From the NCBI GenBank assembly GCA_014529385.2, contig CM043943.1, positions 103,886,355-103,950,354 of the forward strand: 64,000 bases of DNA, read 5' to 3'. The translations under genes and the position numbers were made by a program. Below the pieces are notes generated by a model that was given only the letters and a program-made list of their open reading frames with translations, did no database searches and was not told where the DNA came from. Positions 1 to 11,670 of this stretch are shown piece by piece (position 1 is the stretch's first letter; every line of letters starts with the position of its first letter). This DNA is from Adiantum capillus-veneris. Its lineage: Eukaryota; Streptophyta; Polypodiopsida; Polypodiales; Pteridaceae.

Positions 1-720
1 TGTACATTGGTCAAATGAAGAGCCCACTAGAGGGACATAACATACTGCCAAAGGGGAGAGAGAGGACAGTGCGTAGCGTGCAAGGCATCACTCCTGGCAC
101 CGCACTGTGCATAAGAGGGAAAGCAAGCATTCCATAGCTCTTAACCTGTGACCAATTCTGAAAATGAGGCTCTCTCTCCTTTAAATTCAGCGCCACCTTC
201 TCTTGCATGAGGAAAGTGCACCAGAATGTGCCACTTCGCACATTTACAAGCATTTTCCCGTTTCGGGGTTGCCGCCTAAAAATCTCCCAACAGGTTGCCC
301 AGTTGACTTCACGGCAGAGTAAGAAAATGTTCCCCTTGTCATTCCGGAGGTAATGACGCAAACACATTTTTAGGTCCCAAAATAGCAGTTCCCTAAATTT
401 TAGGAGATGCTGCCATTGTATCTTTCTATGTCATCCGACCCTCTTTGTACATTGTGGCCACATCCAGAACTGAAATGTAGCCTCTGTAGCAAAGGATTCC
501 ACTTTGGCTAGTCAATGACCCCACTCTGGCTAACCATAGGCTTTGTCCAACCTTAGTGCCCTCTTGCCCTCAGGCCTGGACTCCCTCTGGACAGTTCCAC
601 ACTAGCTATGCAATGCAGGGCAGTTAGATTTCCCGAGGGGTGTTTCCAAAAAGTGTGAGTAAATAGATAATAAGAAAGAAATCAACAAAAAGGACAGATA
701 GTAGTCACACGCTGGTGACA
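1..720 (-). repeat. 3' LTR of the chromovirus (partial)
   Basis: It matches 7,231-7,950 almost base for base. On the element strand it begins TGTCACCAGCG at 720, directly after a polypurine tract. The rest of the LTR lies outside the window, because the 5' copy is about 1.4-1.5 kb long. Confidence 0.92.
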
Positions 721-755
721 TACCCCCCTCTTGAAATCTCAAACGTCCTCGTTTG
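721..755 (-). promoter_or_regulatory. Polypurine tract and adjacent hairpin
   Basis: On the minus strand, AAGAGGGGGGTA at 721-733 abuts the 3' LTR and is the expected plus-strand primer for reverse transcription. Just upstream, 740-755 is a perfect 6-bp inverted repeat (CAAACG / CGTTTG) around a 4-nt loop. The same arrangement recurs with other stem sequences at 12,237, 13,443, 26,601 and 42,315. Confidence 0.75.
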
Positions 756-1380
756 CATCTATGTCGTACATGCTCATAGTCAACACTGATGTATTCAACA
801 CCTGTCGACACATATACGACACATACATGCTCATTGTCAACCCTGGTGTATTCAACACCTCGTCGACACATGTATTGCCTGCGTGTGAACCCTGTCCCAA
901 TGACATAGTGGTAGCTTCGCACTCTGCCATTGCTTTGAGTCACTAACTTTCCAATGACAAAATGGTAGCTGCACATTTTGCCACTGTCTTATAGTACACG
1001 TTGGATCCCGTAACACTTTCGAGCATACCCAAACCGACAGTTTAGGAATGCAGTTACACATGTACCCTTTAATAGAAGCAATCACTGTATCGTTGACAAA
1101 CCGACAAGAAATACTCACTTCTATAGCACTAACCACACTTTTGGACATTCCGTAAGAGCAATTGCCAAACTGACAATCTGTACAGCTCTAACATTCATGT
1201 AACAGGTATTTCATTTGAGCTCACTTTAAATACCATGTACATCATTTGTTTCAGAAGCCATTGTCACACTGACAATCCATGTAGCTTTGAAACTCAAGGG
1301 GTCAAGGTAGGTTGCAAATCGAAGGCTTCAAGGTAAAGTGATAACACAGTTGGTGACTCTGCAAGTTCACCTTCTTCCAT

Positions 1381-3051
1381 TCACTTAGCATCCATTGGTG
1401 GATAGTTTCTGAACTTTACCAAGTAACGCCTAGCAACCTTGCCTTTCACTTTCCTTTCTTTGTGTGCCAAAATCTGTTCCGGGACCAAGATCTCGTCAAG
1501 TTCCTCGACTTCCGGCTGATCTTCAGCTGACATATCTTCTGGCACATCACCCACATAGGGTCTGAGAAGACTCACATGAAACGCATTGTGAATCTTCCAA
1601 TTGTCAGGCAATTTCAGCCTATATGCAACATCACTGATTATGTCGCACACTTGAAAAGGCCCATAGTAACGCATGCTGAGCTTTGGAAACAGTCTTTCCT
1701 TGCCCTTTATCTTCTTTAACCTTGCCTTTTCAAAGCGTAAAAGCACCCAATCACCAAGTGAATATACTACTTCACGATGGTGACGATCAGCTGCTTTCTT
1801 TTTCTTTGCCTTAGTCTTTTCTAAGGCCACTTTGACCTTCTTGTACATTTCATCCATGTCCTGAACATACTTATCTGCTTCAAATATCTTGTCCTTTGTA
1901 TGCAATATAGGAGGAACTTTCTTGCCACCTTCAACTATCTCAAAAGGTGCCTTGCCAGTGGATGAATGCACTGTATTATTGTATGCATACTCCACCAATG
2001 GCAAATACTGCTCCCACTTTCCTTTATGCTCTGACACGTAGCACTTTAGCAGATCTAGGACAATAGAATTTGCCTCTTCTGACTGCCCATCTATTTGAGG
2101 ATGAAATGACGAAGAGAATTTGAGCGTGGTGTCCATAGTCTCAAACAAGCCTCTCCAGAACAAACTTGTTATGCGTGGATCACGGTCGCTAACAATCGAC
2201 TGTGGCATGCCATGATACTTGAAAATATTGCTCATAAACAAGCGTGCCATCTGATCTGGCTTTATCTTCTTCCTGACAGGAATAAAATGAGCCTGTTTGC
2301 TGAATCTGCAAATAATGGTCCAAATACCATCGTTTCCTGTCTGCGTTCTCGGAAGATCAAAGATAAAATCCATAGCAATACTTTCCCATGGTTTATCTGG
2401 AATAGGTAGTGGTTGCAATAATCCTGGTGCCTTTTGCCTGTCAAACTTGACCTTCTGGCAAATTAGGCATTCTCGCACAAAGGCATCCACATCCCTTCTC
2501 AATGTAGGCCAATAGAAGAATGTCTCAACCGCTTTAACTGTAGCATCGATACCACGATGCCCTGCATACGGTAGGACATGACTCTCTTCCATAACTTTGT
2601 GTCGCAATGGCTTTGTGACACACAATCTTCCATGCATCATCATGAACCCATCTTTGAGAAGATAGTGTTCATGACGTTGTCCATGCATTAGCTGCTCGAA
2701 GACCCTTGCAAAATCTTCATCATTTTCATACTGTTCCATCATATCATCAAGTGCATGATGATAAGGAATCGACACAGCTGAAATTTGTGGCTTCCTTGAC
2801 AAGGCATCAGCCACAACGTTCTTCTTGCCTTCCACATGCACAATCTGAAAATGGAACATGGACAAGATATTTGCCCATCGCATATGCTTCTCAGATAACT
2901 TTGTTTGTGTCAAGAAGTATCGCAAGGTCTGATGGTCCGTTTGGACAACGAAATCTGCTCCTAGCAGGTAGTATTTCCAACTTAAGAGCGCATGAATCAC
3001 AGCCAGTAACTCTTTCTCATAGACCCGCATGGTCATCTCTGGCCCTTGCAA
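1381..3051 (-). pseudogene. RNase H - integrase - chromodomain part of pol
   Basis: This 556-codon frame starts in RNase H (YEKELLAVIHALLSW, TDHQTLRYFL, NVVADALSR). It continues with an integrase: an HHCC-type finger (HAGHRGID-like, CLICQK), the catalytic region AMDFIF, VSDRDPR and GQSEEAN giving a D-D-E set, and the GKAPFEIV segment. It ends in a chromodomain (ILAHKERK, RRYLVKFRNYP). The stop is a TGA where chromodomains normally carry Trp after MDAK, and the frame stays open for about 32 codons beyond it. An in-frame TAA also separates it from the upstream RNase H start (DGRVVA-stop-ESRILQGPE). Role in the family: cDNA processing and targeted integration. Confidence 0.9.
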
Positions 3052-3063
3052 AATTCTGCTCTC

Positions 3064-4180
3064 TTAGGCTACTACCCTGCCATCTTGCATTAGCACTGCA
3101 CCAATGCTACTACCGCAGGCGTCACACTGGACCACAAATGACTTCCTAAGATCTGGCAACACAATGACTGGATCTGAAGTCATCTTTTCCTTCAAGAGAT
3201 TAAAAGCTGAAATCTCTCTCTGTGTCCGTCTAAAGGTGACTGCCTTCTTTTGAAGAGCATGTAAAGGTGAAGCAATCTCAGCGAAATTTCGGATAAACCT
3301 TCTGTAATAGGAGCATAGTCCCAAGAAACTTCGGACATCATGCACCGTCTTTACATCTGGCCATGACTTGATCGCTTCAACTTTTGCAGGATCCATTCTG
3401 ACACCATCCTTTGAGACAATGTGTCCCAGAAAGTGAATCTCTTCCAAAAAAAAACTCACTTTTCTTTGCATTGATGAGCAACCTATGACTGCGTAGCTCT
3501 TTGAACACAATGGCCAAGTGATGCCTATGCTCCTCTTCATTCTTTGAGTAGACTATCATGTCATCAAAGAATGTACCAACAAACTACTGGTGTGGACGGA
3601 AAATTCTGTCCATCATCCTATTGAACGTAGCAGGAGCATTTGTGAGACCAAAGGGCATCACTAAAAATTCGTAAAGGCCAAACGTTGTTCTAAAAGTAGT
3701 CTTGTGCACATCCTCTGATCTAATGCGGATCTGATGGTACCCACTCTTTAGATCTATCCTGCTAAACATAGCTGCTCCTTCTAATTTGTCCATAATATCA
3801 TCAATTCTAGGTATAGGGAACCTATTTTTTATGGTATTCTTGTTGAGTGCACGGTAGTCGATGCACATATGCCATGAGCCATCCTTTTTCTGCACCAACA
3901 ACACTGGAGAACAGAATGGAGATGAACTGGGCTGAATCAGCCCCTTTTCTAAAAGCTCCTGTACTTGGCCCATTATCTCTTTCTGCTGAGCCGCACTAAC
4001 CCTGTACGGAGGCTTATTTGGTGGGCTACTGCCTGGCACCAAATCTATCGCATGGTCCTCGGGTCTTTCTGGCGGTAATTGAGACGGTAATGAATCGGAA
4101 AAACAGTCACTATATTGTTGTAAAAACATTGACCTTTCTTTATCTAGCACAGATAAATTTGATTCATCACAAACTGACAC
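3064..4180 (-). pseudogene. Reverse transcriptase part of pol, broken
   Basis: The RT fingers and palm are clear: [46 protein letters not shown] and [14 protein letters not shown]. The catalytic box reads FFDDMIVYSK. Three lesions are visible: a TAG at 3,584-3,586 just before the catalytic box, a frameshift at the T9 run near 3,448-3,456, and the TAA near 3,067. After the frameshift the frame resumes with the thumb/connection segment (FLGHIVSKDGV, FLGLCSYYRRFI). Enzymatic role: RNA-dependent DNA synthesis of the element. Confidence 0.92.
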
Positions 4181-4223
4181 ACTTCACGTGCAAAAACCAA
4201 GTACGCAGAAAGATGCTTTTTCA

Positions 4224-5366
4224 TCACAGAAGTAATAGCAGAAGCTGATACAGTGGGAATAGACCAGTGGGAATAGACTCCCCTTTAAGCTTTACATCCA
4301 GAATGTGAGTCTTTCCCCTGCTCTGTACAGTGATCTTTTTGTTGTAGGCATCCATGATTCCCTGTACACGAAATAACCAAGGAATACCTAACAACACATC
4401 ACATCCGTCCAGTGGTATGATGTAAAATTCTTTAGCATCTACATAGGACTGGATATGTAGGCGCAATTTTCCAATGATGGGTGTCACAGCCTCTGTATGG
4501 CCAGGACATGCCAAACCTGCCTCTGCTGTATACCCCATCTCTTCAGGTCTGATTCCCAACTTTGAAGCCAATTTTGGGGAAATGAAGTTGGCTTTGGCAC
4601 CTGGATCAAAGAAGATCAGCACTGTTTGATCCCTGACCTTTCCCCATGCTCTGCAAAGCTCACTTGCATCTGAATTTGGCTTGTCGCCCACTATATCTGG
4701 CACTAGACCAGCCATGGGCTTCTTTCCTTTCTTGTCTTCCTTGTCATCAAAATCAGCTGGCCTTTTCTTTGTAGGACAATTGTAAGCAATGTGGCCAGGC
4801 TGCTCACATATAAAGCATTTGTTCTTTGTCCTCAGGACCTTCTTTTGCTCTTCTGACTTGCGAGGAAAACGTCTTTTCCATTTCTTTGCTGGTCCCTTTT
4901 CTGATTCAGCCGTAGCTTTATCTTTCCCTGCGTTGGCTGACTCGTGAGTCCCTTTAGGAGCCTCATTGGGAACGTGCTTGGCTGAATTTTTCTTGCCTGA
5001 TCTTGCCTTGACGCCAGTGTTAAATTCACAATCTTCTCCCTTGAGCAAACCATTGCCAGTGTTTGCTACCTCGATGAGCTGCGTCAAAGTAGTGACTTTT
5101 GTCTTCGTACAGTACTTTCTCAATCCTTTAGGTAGGCCACAACAGTATTTTTCAATCTGTTCTGTCAATGGCACAAACCTATAGGAAGTTACTGGAATTA
5201 GAGCTTTCCAAAACTTCCGATTGTAATCATCTAGATTTCTGCAAGTTGCAGCATTAAGCTGGTGCCATTCTGTCATGACATCTGCTTCAAAGTCATCAGA
5301 TAACCATGCTGCTGCAAAAATCTGCTTGAAGTAAATCCATGTGGACGGAGCTTGCCCTTGAAGCAA
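4224..5366 (-). pseudogene. Gag C-terminus, zinc knuckle and aspartic protease
   Basis: The 380-codon frame begins in a retrotransposon Gag domain (TWIYFKQIFAAAWL, LDDYNRKFWKAL, FVPLTEQIEKYCCGLP). A basic linker follows, then a CCHC knuckle (CFICEQPGHIAYNC) for RNA packaging. The protease has VLIFFDPGAKANFIS, with DPG in place of the usual DSG/DTG, and the flap/second half CDVLLGIPWLF. The same DPG-type site, changed to YPG, occurs in the related element at 14,274-15,143, so DPG is probably native to this lineage. Confidence 0.88.
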
Positions 5367-5398
5367 TTAAGTTGTCCACCATTGTTTCGCATTCCCTG

Positions 5399-6429
5399 TC
5401 AAGAAAGTGGCTGCCTTGCGGACCTTTGAAGCCTCTGTAAAGTTTCCCCCTGCATAGGCCTTATCAAACTGCTGGAGGAATGAGAGAGCCTTCTTCCTGT
5501 CATCAAACCCTGTAAAGGTCGTAAAGACACACCTTTGCCACCTTCTTTGTACGGAGTTGGCCTCTCCAACGGCGTTAAATTGTCATATGGAAGTGATTGA
5601 AACATGGGAACACTGTTAGGGTTCATTTGTGTTTCCTGACCGCAATTAAGTTGACCTGGAAATGCCATATTTGGCTGCTGATTTGTAATTCCAGCCATAC
5701 CAAAATTTGCCTGTGGCATCCCAAATTGGCCCTAAGTGCTTTGAAACCCTGGTAGCATGCCCGTGACACCATACATGGGGTTAGGCATCATCATTTGAGC
5801 ACCCCGAACACTGTTCCTGGCGTGTAAAACTGATTTCCAGGTGCATGACCAACCATGCTCTGGAATACCGATCCACCTCCAAAATAGCCAGGGTGTACTG
5901 AAGGTCCTTGTTGCATAGCCTGTAGGTTGCTTCCCTGCCCATTAGAACCAGCTATAGGCTGCTGAAAGGTGGCGGGCTGAACTGGTACAGCTTGAAAGAC
6001 TGGCATCTCAGCCACCTGTTCTTGCACCTTAGGCACAGGTTGTGGAGACTGCATGTTCTCCGTCAAGTGTACAGGTGTTTCCATTGACTATGCGGTATGA
6101 ATCACCTGTGCTCGAGCCTTAACAGGCTTTTGAATATGATCCAGTGACCCAAGTGACCCAACTTGTTGAGACGGAACAGGAGGTTGCAGAAAGGCTAAAA
6201 GCCTCGGGTTCCGCATTACTTGTGTGAACATAGCCACAGCAGTAGCCAACTGGGTCCTGAATATATCATCATCCGTCTGTGGTGGTCTGGAAGACTCACC
6301 CACTTCATGTGTCTGTTGACCCTGTGAATAGGAAACCTCTTCAGTCACATCATCTGGTCTGTCAGCCATAATTGCAATTCCCTGTGTCCGGTCAATGATC
6401 CCCTGTGTCTTCAAGCCCAAACTGACCAA
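5399..6429 (-). pseudogene. Gag N-terminal region, fragmented
   Basis: Three consecutive minus-strand frames (6,429-6,088; 6,084-5,791; 5,719-5,399) are rich in Gln, Pro, Met and Gly. They lead into the Gag domain of the next frame, and single-codon interruptions separate them. The first likely start is the ATG at 6,370 (MADRPDDVTEEVSYS). The low-complexity Q/P/G composition is common in the N-terminal part of plant Gag proteins; no enzymatic motif is present. Confidence 0.7.
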
Positions 6430-6489
6430 GGCTCACTTCTATGGGAAAAAGTGATTTAGTCCCGTTGATGGAACCATGAAACCGGCCTG

Positions 6490-7950
6490 TTCAATCCAAA
6501 AAGGGTGGTAGACTTTACTTCAAACCTTGATTTAGCTTTCACCCATTATTAGTCGTCTATTCTTCCTGCGCTATAATGACACAAGAGAGGGGAATGGGAT
6601 ACAGATGCTAGAATGCACCTGTATGAGAAGACTGACACCAGATTGGCCCCTAACTTAGGCGCCCCTTTCGGTATTTCTTTATTGTTTAAAAGAGGGAATA
6701 AACGCTGTGGTTCTTTCCAAGCTGCCCCGCACAACCTTGGCTGAATTTTGACTGTTCTGGCCTGATTTCGGCAGCATAACTGTCCTAGAACCCTTCACGG
6801 TCAGTAATCCCACGCATTAAATGACTTTCCCGACACATACGGGCACTTTGCAAAACCTGGCGAGAATCTGCAGCACGCTGAATTCTCTGTTTTCAGCCCT
6901 GAAAATGCGCCATATCGCCTGTACAACGGTCCCCTTGCGTCCCCGAACCTCCTGGGGTATTAGGGTCCGTTTAGGGCCAAAACCCTAAACCTGCAAAAAT
7001 ACACAGCAGGCTGTAACTTACTGTTTCGGGCTCCGTTTCGCGTGCCGGTCGCATCCGTAGCAAGTCCTCGAGCTCCCGCACTTGTAGGGCTACTTGCCCT
7101 TTGAATCGGACAAGATTTCGAGCGTGAAACCTCTCCGAATCACCTGTACCTGCGGGGGATTAGCTGCTAGCTAATCCAGTACCTGTGCAAGAGGCTCTTG
7201 CCTCGGCAATCGCGCATGAACCCACACAACTGTACATTGGTCAAATGAAGAGCCCACTAGAGGGGCATAACATACTGCCAAAGGGGAGAGAGAGGACAGT
7301 GCGTAGCGTGCAGGGCATCACTCCTGGCACCGCACTGTGCATAAGAGGGAAAGCAAGCATTCCATAGCTCTTAACCTGTGACCAATTCTGAAAATGAGGC
7401 TCTCTCTCCTTCAAATTCAGCGCCACCTTCTCTTGCATGAGGAAAGTGCACCAGAATGTGCCACTTCGCACATTTACAAGCATTTTCCCGTTTCGGGGTT
7501 GCCGCCTAAAAATCTCCCAACCGGTTGCCCAGTTGACTTCACGGCAGAGTAAGAAAATGTTCCCCTTGTCATTCCGGAGGTAATGACGCAAACACATTTT
7601 CAGGTCCCAAAATAGCAGTTCCTTAAATTTTCGAAGATGCTGCCATTGTATCTCTCTAGGTCATCCGACCCTCTCTGTACATTGTGGCCACATCCAAAAC
7701 TGAAATGTAGCCTCTATAGCAAAGGATTCCACTTTGGCTAGTCAATGACCCCACTTTGGCTAACCATAGTCTTTGTCCAACCTTAGTGCCCTCTTGCCCT
7801 CAGGCCTGGACTCCCTCTGGACAGTTCCACACTAGCTATGCAATGTAGGGCAGTTAGATTTCCCGAGGGGTGTTTCCAAAAAGTGAAAGTAAATAGATAA
7901 TAAGAAAGAAATCAACAAAAAGGATAGATAGTAGTCATACGCTGGTGACA
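6490..7950 (-). repeat. 5' LTR of the chromovirus
   Basis: The 7,231-7,950 part duplicates 1-720, and the lower part has no counterpart in the window because the 3' LTR is truncated. The minus strand contains a poly(A)-signal core at 6,659-6,684 (AATAAAGAAATACC then GAAAGGGGCGCC), shared with seven other LTRs here. The inner boundary near 6,490 is placed by a CA end upstream of gag and is approximate. Confidence 0.8.
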
Positions 7951-8388
7951 CATGGTACCTTCGACATCGGCTTGATCATCTACAGGCGTACGATCCTTAG
8001 GAGATCCATTCATTCCAGCCATCATTCGGCGGTTGCGTACTCCAGAGGGGGTGGTGACTTGTGGCTTGCTATGGACATGCCTATGCACTCATCAGAGGAG
8101 TTCAGACGAGATATGGCCTTGCTCATGGCATATGGGATTCCATGTACTCAGAGAAGACACCACCATCTTGGGTGGATAGACACTTATCACTTGACCTCGA
8201 CACGTCAGATCACTTGCTTACACAGACTACATGGACTTAGGGAGAGGATCTTGGATCTCTGCTTGGACAGGTTCATTGCTTGGATCTACGGACTGGAGTG
8301 GGTCTTCAATGCTTTGGACTCTCTTGGAGAGTTTACCCGCGAGATGTGGGAGATCAGGCATCATTACGCGACTACATTCGGTGTTAGG
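7951..8388 (+). other. Unassigned open stretch between two LTRs
   Basis: A plus-strand frame (7,945-8,457) is open for 170 codons across this gap and reads into LTR C1. It is rich in His, Arg and Trp and shows no domain I recognise. It lies between the chromovirus 5' LTR and a different LTR, so it is more likely a retrotransposon scrap than a gene. Confidence 0.3.
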
Positions 8389-9556
8389 TGCAGCGGAATG
8401 ATTGTTTGCGCTTTGCTCAAGATGAGTGCTCCGAACTGTGCTCAAGGTTCCTTTTAGTTCTTATGGAAGGGAGAGCCTTCTGTTCTTGATGGAAAGTGCT
8501 ATGATCACAAACAAAGTGAACGGACACTGTGCGTGCAAGTGTGTGAGACTGAGAGATAGAGAGAGAAGAGAGATACGACACCAGAGACGTTGTAAAACCC
8601 TCCTCTGAAGGCCCCACTCTCGTCGGCGAGATTGGTCTACTTTTGATTGTACAAAGTGGTACAATTGCGATGCAATGGACTGATGCAATCTGGGACTATG
8701 CCAGTGACGACGACGACTTTAGGGCTGAAATCTGTGGTCTTCTAACTGCTGAATTTCGGGGCTGTTTCGGTGGCTGAAAATGACTGTTTTGGCTGCGTTT
8801 TTATGGCTGAAAATGGGGGTTCTTCTGCAACCAACTAGGGATGAACTGTCTGCTGCTAAGGCTTGCTGAAAACGCCGAGCATCTGCTGTCGCTAAGGCTG
8901 AAAACCAAAAACACTGGCTGACTTGTGTCCTTAGCAAAAACGCTAGGCTTGATGGAGTCCAAAAACGCTGATGGGCTGAAATGGAAAACGCTAGCAATTG
9001 GAGGTGCTGGCGATGGGAGGGATCTGCAAACGCTAGGATGCTGATGATGATGGCGATCATGCAAGGAATGGAAACGCCATGGATCTGGGGGAAAACCCAA
9101 AACGCTAGGGCTAGGGTGAGTGCTGAGGGGTGCTTGATGAGTTCTTGAAGGTTCCTGCTGAGAAGGTGCCTGTTGAGCGGGGAGCTCCTGCTGCCTCTTC
9201 TGCCAAATAGTGCTAGCTCTAGTTTGCTTATATACAAACTTAGCAAAATTGCCCTACCTACTTTTGTTGGAAAGTCACTTAAAAATAACAAGTGAAAATA
9301 CCAAAAATAGGGAAAATAGACTAAATGCACTGGAAAATTCCCCTGACTGAATCTGATGGATTCTGAAGGGAATACTGATGATCATGCTGTGTGCGATCAG
9401 AGGATATGCATCTACACTAAGTGACTGGGCATGCATGGTCTACGAATAGACTTACAAAAGTGCCAGATCACTTCTAATCTAGACTGATTGGACTGACTGA
9501 ACCCTAGCATGCTGTAGCTTGTCCACGGACACATAGGGTTGGATGTGTCACGTGAC
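8389..9556 (-). repeat. LTR family C, copy C1
   Basis: Boundaries come from alignment with copies at 18,131-24,685 and 25,483 onward. On the minus strand it begins TGTCACGTGAC (9,556) and ends CCGCTGCA (8,389). The shared inside includes a short GA-rich tract (about 8,556-8,577, much expanded in the other copies), an ACGACACCAG block and a GAC/GAT trinucleotide stretch near 8,704. No polypurine tract lies next to it at 9,557, so this is a solo or detached LTR. Confidence 0.75.
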
Positions 9557-10699
9557 ATTCAGAGTCACCCGGAGCTTGGCTTGGATGGTAGTGTGGTTGC
9601 TCTTCTACACTCCTGATCATTTGGATTGCTACCTTCAGAGTTGCTTACGTTCACCCTCGGTAACCTTAGAGAAAACTTATCCCTCGACCTGGGCAGTAGG
9701 CCACTCCCAGCTCATTTACATTGAGAGCCACACCAACTTGAGGTTTGGTGGCATTGTTGGCGTGGATTCTGTTTTGGTCGACACCGGGGGATTAAAGGCA
9801 GGAGATACAGGCAAGACGGCACAAAAAGATTGGTCTGGCCTTTCCTCTTCTCAAAGGATTGTCACAGCGCAGAGTGCTCAGTCTGGCTTCCCTACTTCTA
9901 CAGGATGATCACGGTGCAGAGAGCTTGGTCTGACCACACCTCTTCTCAGAGCATAGTTACATGGAATGGCCATTTTGAGGTCTCCGTTTCCCGTTCCCAT
10001 CCCAATTTCTTGTTCTGGATTCCCGTTCCGTGTTTTAGACGTGAGTATCCGAAACAGAAAATGACATTTCATGCATATTGCTGTTCCCCGATCCTCGTTC
10101 CCCGTTTCGAATTCCCGTTCCGGGTAACTATGTCTCAGAGGCTCTTCACATCGCAGACTGCTGAGTCCGACTTTCCCCTCATCTTGGATTACCCTACCTA
10201 CTGACAATACACCATCCAGTGGTGGTCCGTGCGGTCTCCCGGTGACTGCTCCAGCTTACTCTAGCTTCTAGAGTGCAGACTGTTTAGTATGGCTTTTCTT
10301 GATTCGGAGCATGTTTACGACGCAGATTGCTATGTCTGGCTTTCTTGGAGTTTTACACAGCTTAGCCACCTGGCTACACTGGTTACATGTTCATGCATTG
10401 ACAGGCTTCTGCTCATTCTCATGACTGTTCCTGGGCTTTCTTATTTTCTCCAGATAGTTTGACTACAGACACCACTGATCTATTACTGTATCGGCGGAGT
10501 ACAACAGTTTGCTACACTGCTCGTGACGGCATCTTTCCATGGAGGTTGCTTGGCAGTCGAGATAACCCCAGACTATTGCTACACTCGCGAAGTTTGCTGG
10601 AGTATTGTCCTTCAGTGGGCATCGCAGCAGACATCTTCATCATTTGCCTCACATGTTCGGCTTCATGTGGTTTGTTCAACATCCGCTGCTGGGAGGGGG
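9557..10699 (+). other. Degenerate copia-like internal remnant
   Basis: This stretch ends in a polypurine tract (GGGAGGGGG at 10,691-10,699) directly before a TG-starting LTR, so it should be the 3' internal part of that element. No frame shows recognisable RT or RNase H. A loosely repeated phrase (CGCAGA..GCT..GTCTGGCTT-like) recurs near 9,870, 9,915, 10,155 and 10,325. Confidence 0.4.
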
Positions 10700-11030
10700 T
10701 GTTAGACTTACACCACTCTGCTGCTTCACATAGGTCTACGACATACTTGTACGGATAGTATGTCTCCAGGCTGGCCACCGTAGTCTAGGTTGTACCTGGT
10801 CCGGCCTCTCGAGTTTGGGGCCAGCCGCCCACCCTTGTTCGTGCGCCCTCATATATTTCCATATATCATTTTCTTGTTGGGTTATGGGGGATTTTTCCAG
10901 GCATTGCCCTACCTCCCCTTGGGCACCTATTTATGGGGCCAGGGGGGTACCCAATTCCATCATATCTGTTGTACTGAGGTTCTCTTGCTCTGGTAGTCAG
11001 TGGGGGACTGATCGCCCCCTTTCCTACACA
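10700..11030 (+). repeat. Copia-like 3' LTR (331 bp)
   Basis: It begins TGTTAGAC right after a purine tract and ends CCTACACA. The length and TGTTAG start suit Ty1/copia LTRs. The matching 5' LTR is not in the window, and the right end is followed by a LINE fragment with a microsatellite. Confidence 0.55.
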
Positions 11031-11041
11031 TAGCGTTTGTG

Positions 11042-11177
<136 letters not shown>

Positions 11178-11665
11178 ACAGATTGGGGGCCCTAGCTTGG
11201 ACCATCGTGCTTGTAGTGGTCGAACCTATGATGGTGGATGGAGAGTGATGGAGAGGCCTCTAGTGATTATGATATCCAAGCTGATTAGATGTAAGGCCAA
11301 AGTCCTGCATGAGATTGTCAGAGCAGAGTGAGGTGCCACACCAATTGTGGTTGAGGCACTTATGAGATCAGTGTCCTATATACATTGCTTATGGGAGCTT
11401 CCAATTCTTCGATATGCTAGATCAACACTAGTCATCACGAGACCTTGCTATGGGAGGAGACTCCTCATTTTGGTACGCACAAATGTCAGCTTGGTTTCAT
11501 ATGCATGGCTTCACTATGGATAGACTACCATCTTTTTAGCAATCATTAAATGCACCATCGCTTGTGCTAACACGACAAAAGATTAGTAGGACTATTAGAT
11601 AGGATCTCACACAACTGGACACGAGGAGGACGTGGTTGTCACCTGGAGAGGAGCTAGGGGCTTTC
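11178..11665 (+). pseudogene. LINE ORF2 fragment (L6), degenerate
   Basis: Plus-strand translation gives WRVMERPLVIMISKLIR, VEALMRSVSYIHCLW and similar blocks. They line up with the post-RT region of the full LINE ORF2 (WRRMERPLVSMISRLIRAK, IEALTRSVSFVHSLW). Several stops and frame changes interrupt it. It is 5' truncated at the microsatellite and lacks the LINE 3' end. Confidence 0.8.
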
Positions 11666-11670
11666 TATAG

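Larger units (their letters stand above)
1..7950 (-). mobile_element. Ty3/gypsy chromovirus, decayed, 3' LTR cut by window edge
   Basis: The long terminal repeats at 1-720 and 7,231-7,950 are near-identical direct copies, with about 20 differences by eye over 720 bp, mostly C/T or G/A. Between them, on the minus strand, lie gag, a CCHC zinc knuckle, an aspartic protease, reverse transcriptase, RNase H, integrase and a chromodomain, in Ty3/gypsy order. The element starts TGTCACC at 7,950 and has a polypurine tract next to the 3' LTR. At least three nonsense codons and one homopolymer frameshift break the polyprotein, so this copy cannot act by itself. Confidence 0.93.

Noticed and set aside
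2706-3149. Plus-strand 147-codon frame inside the chromovirus
   Set aside because: It is the antisense shadow of RNase H and integrase coding sequence and has no motif.
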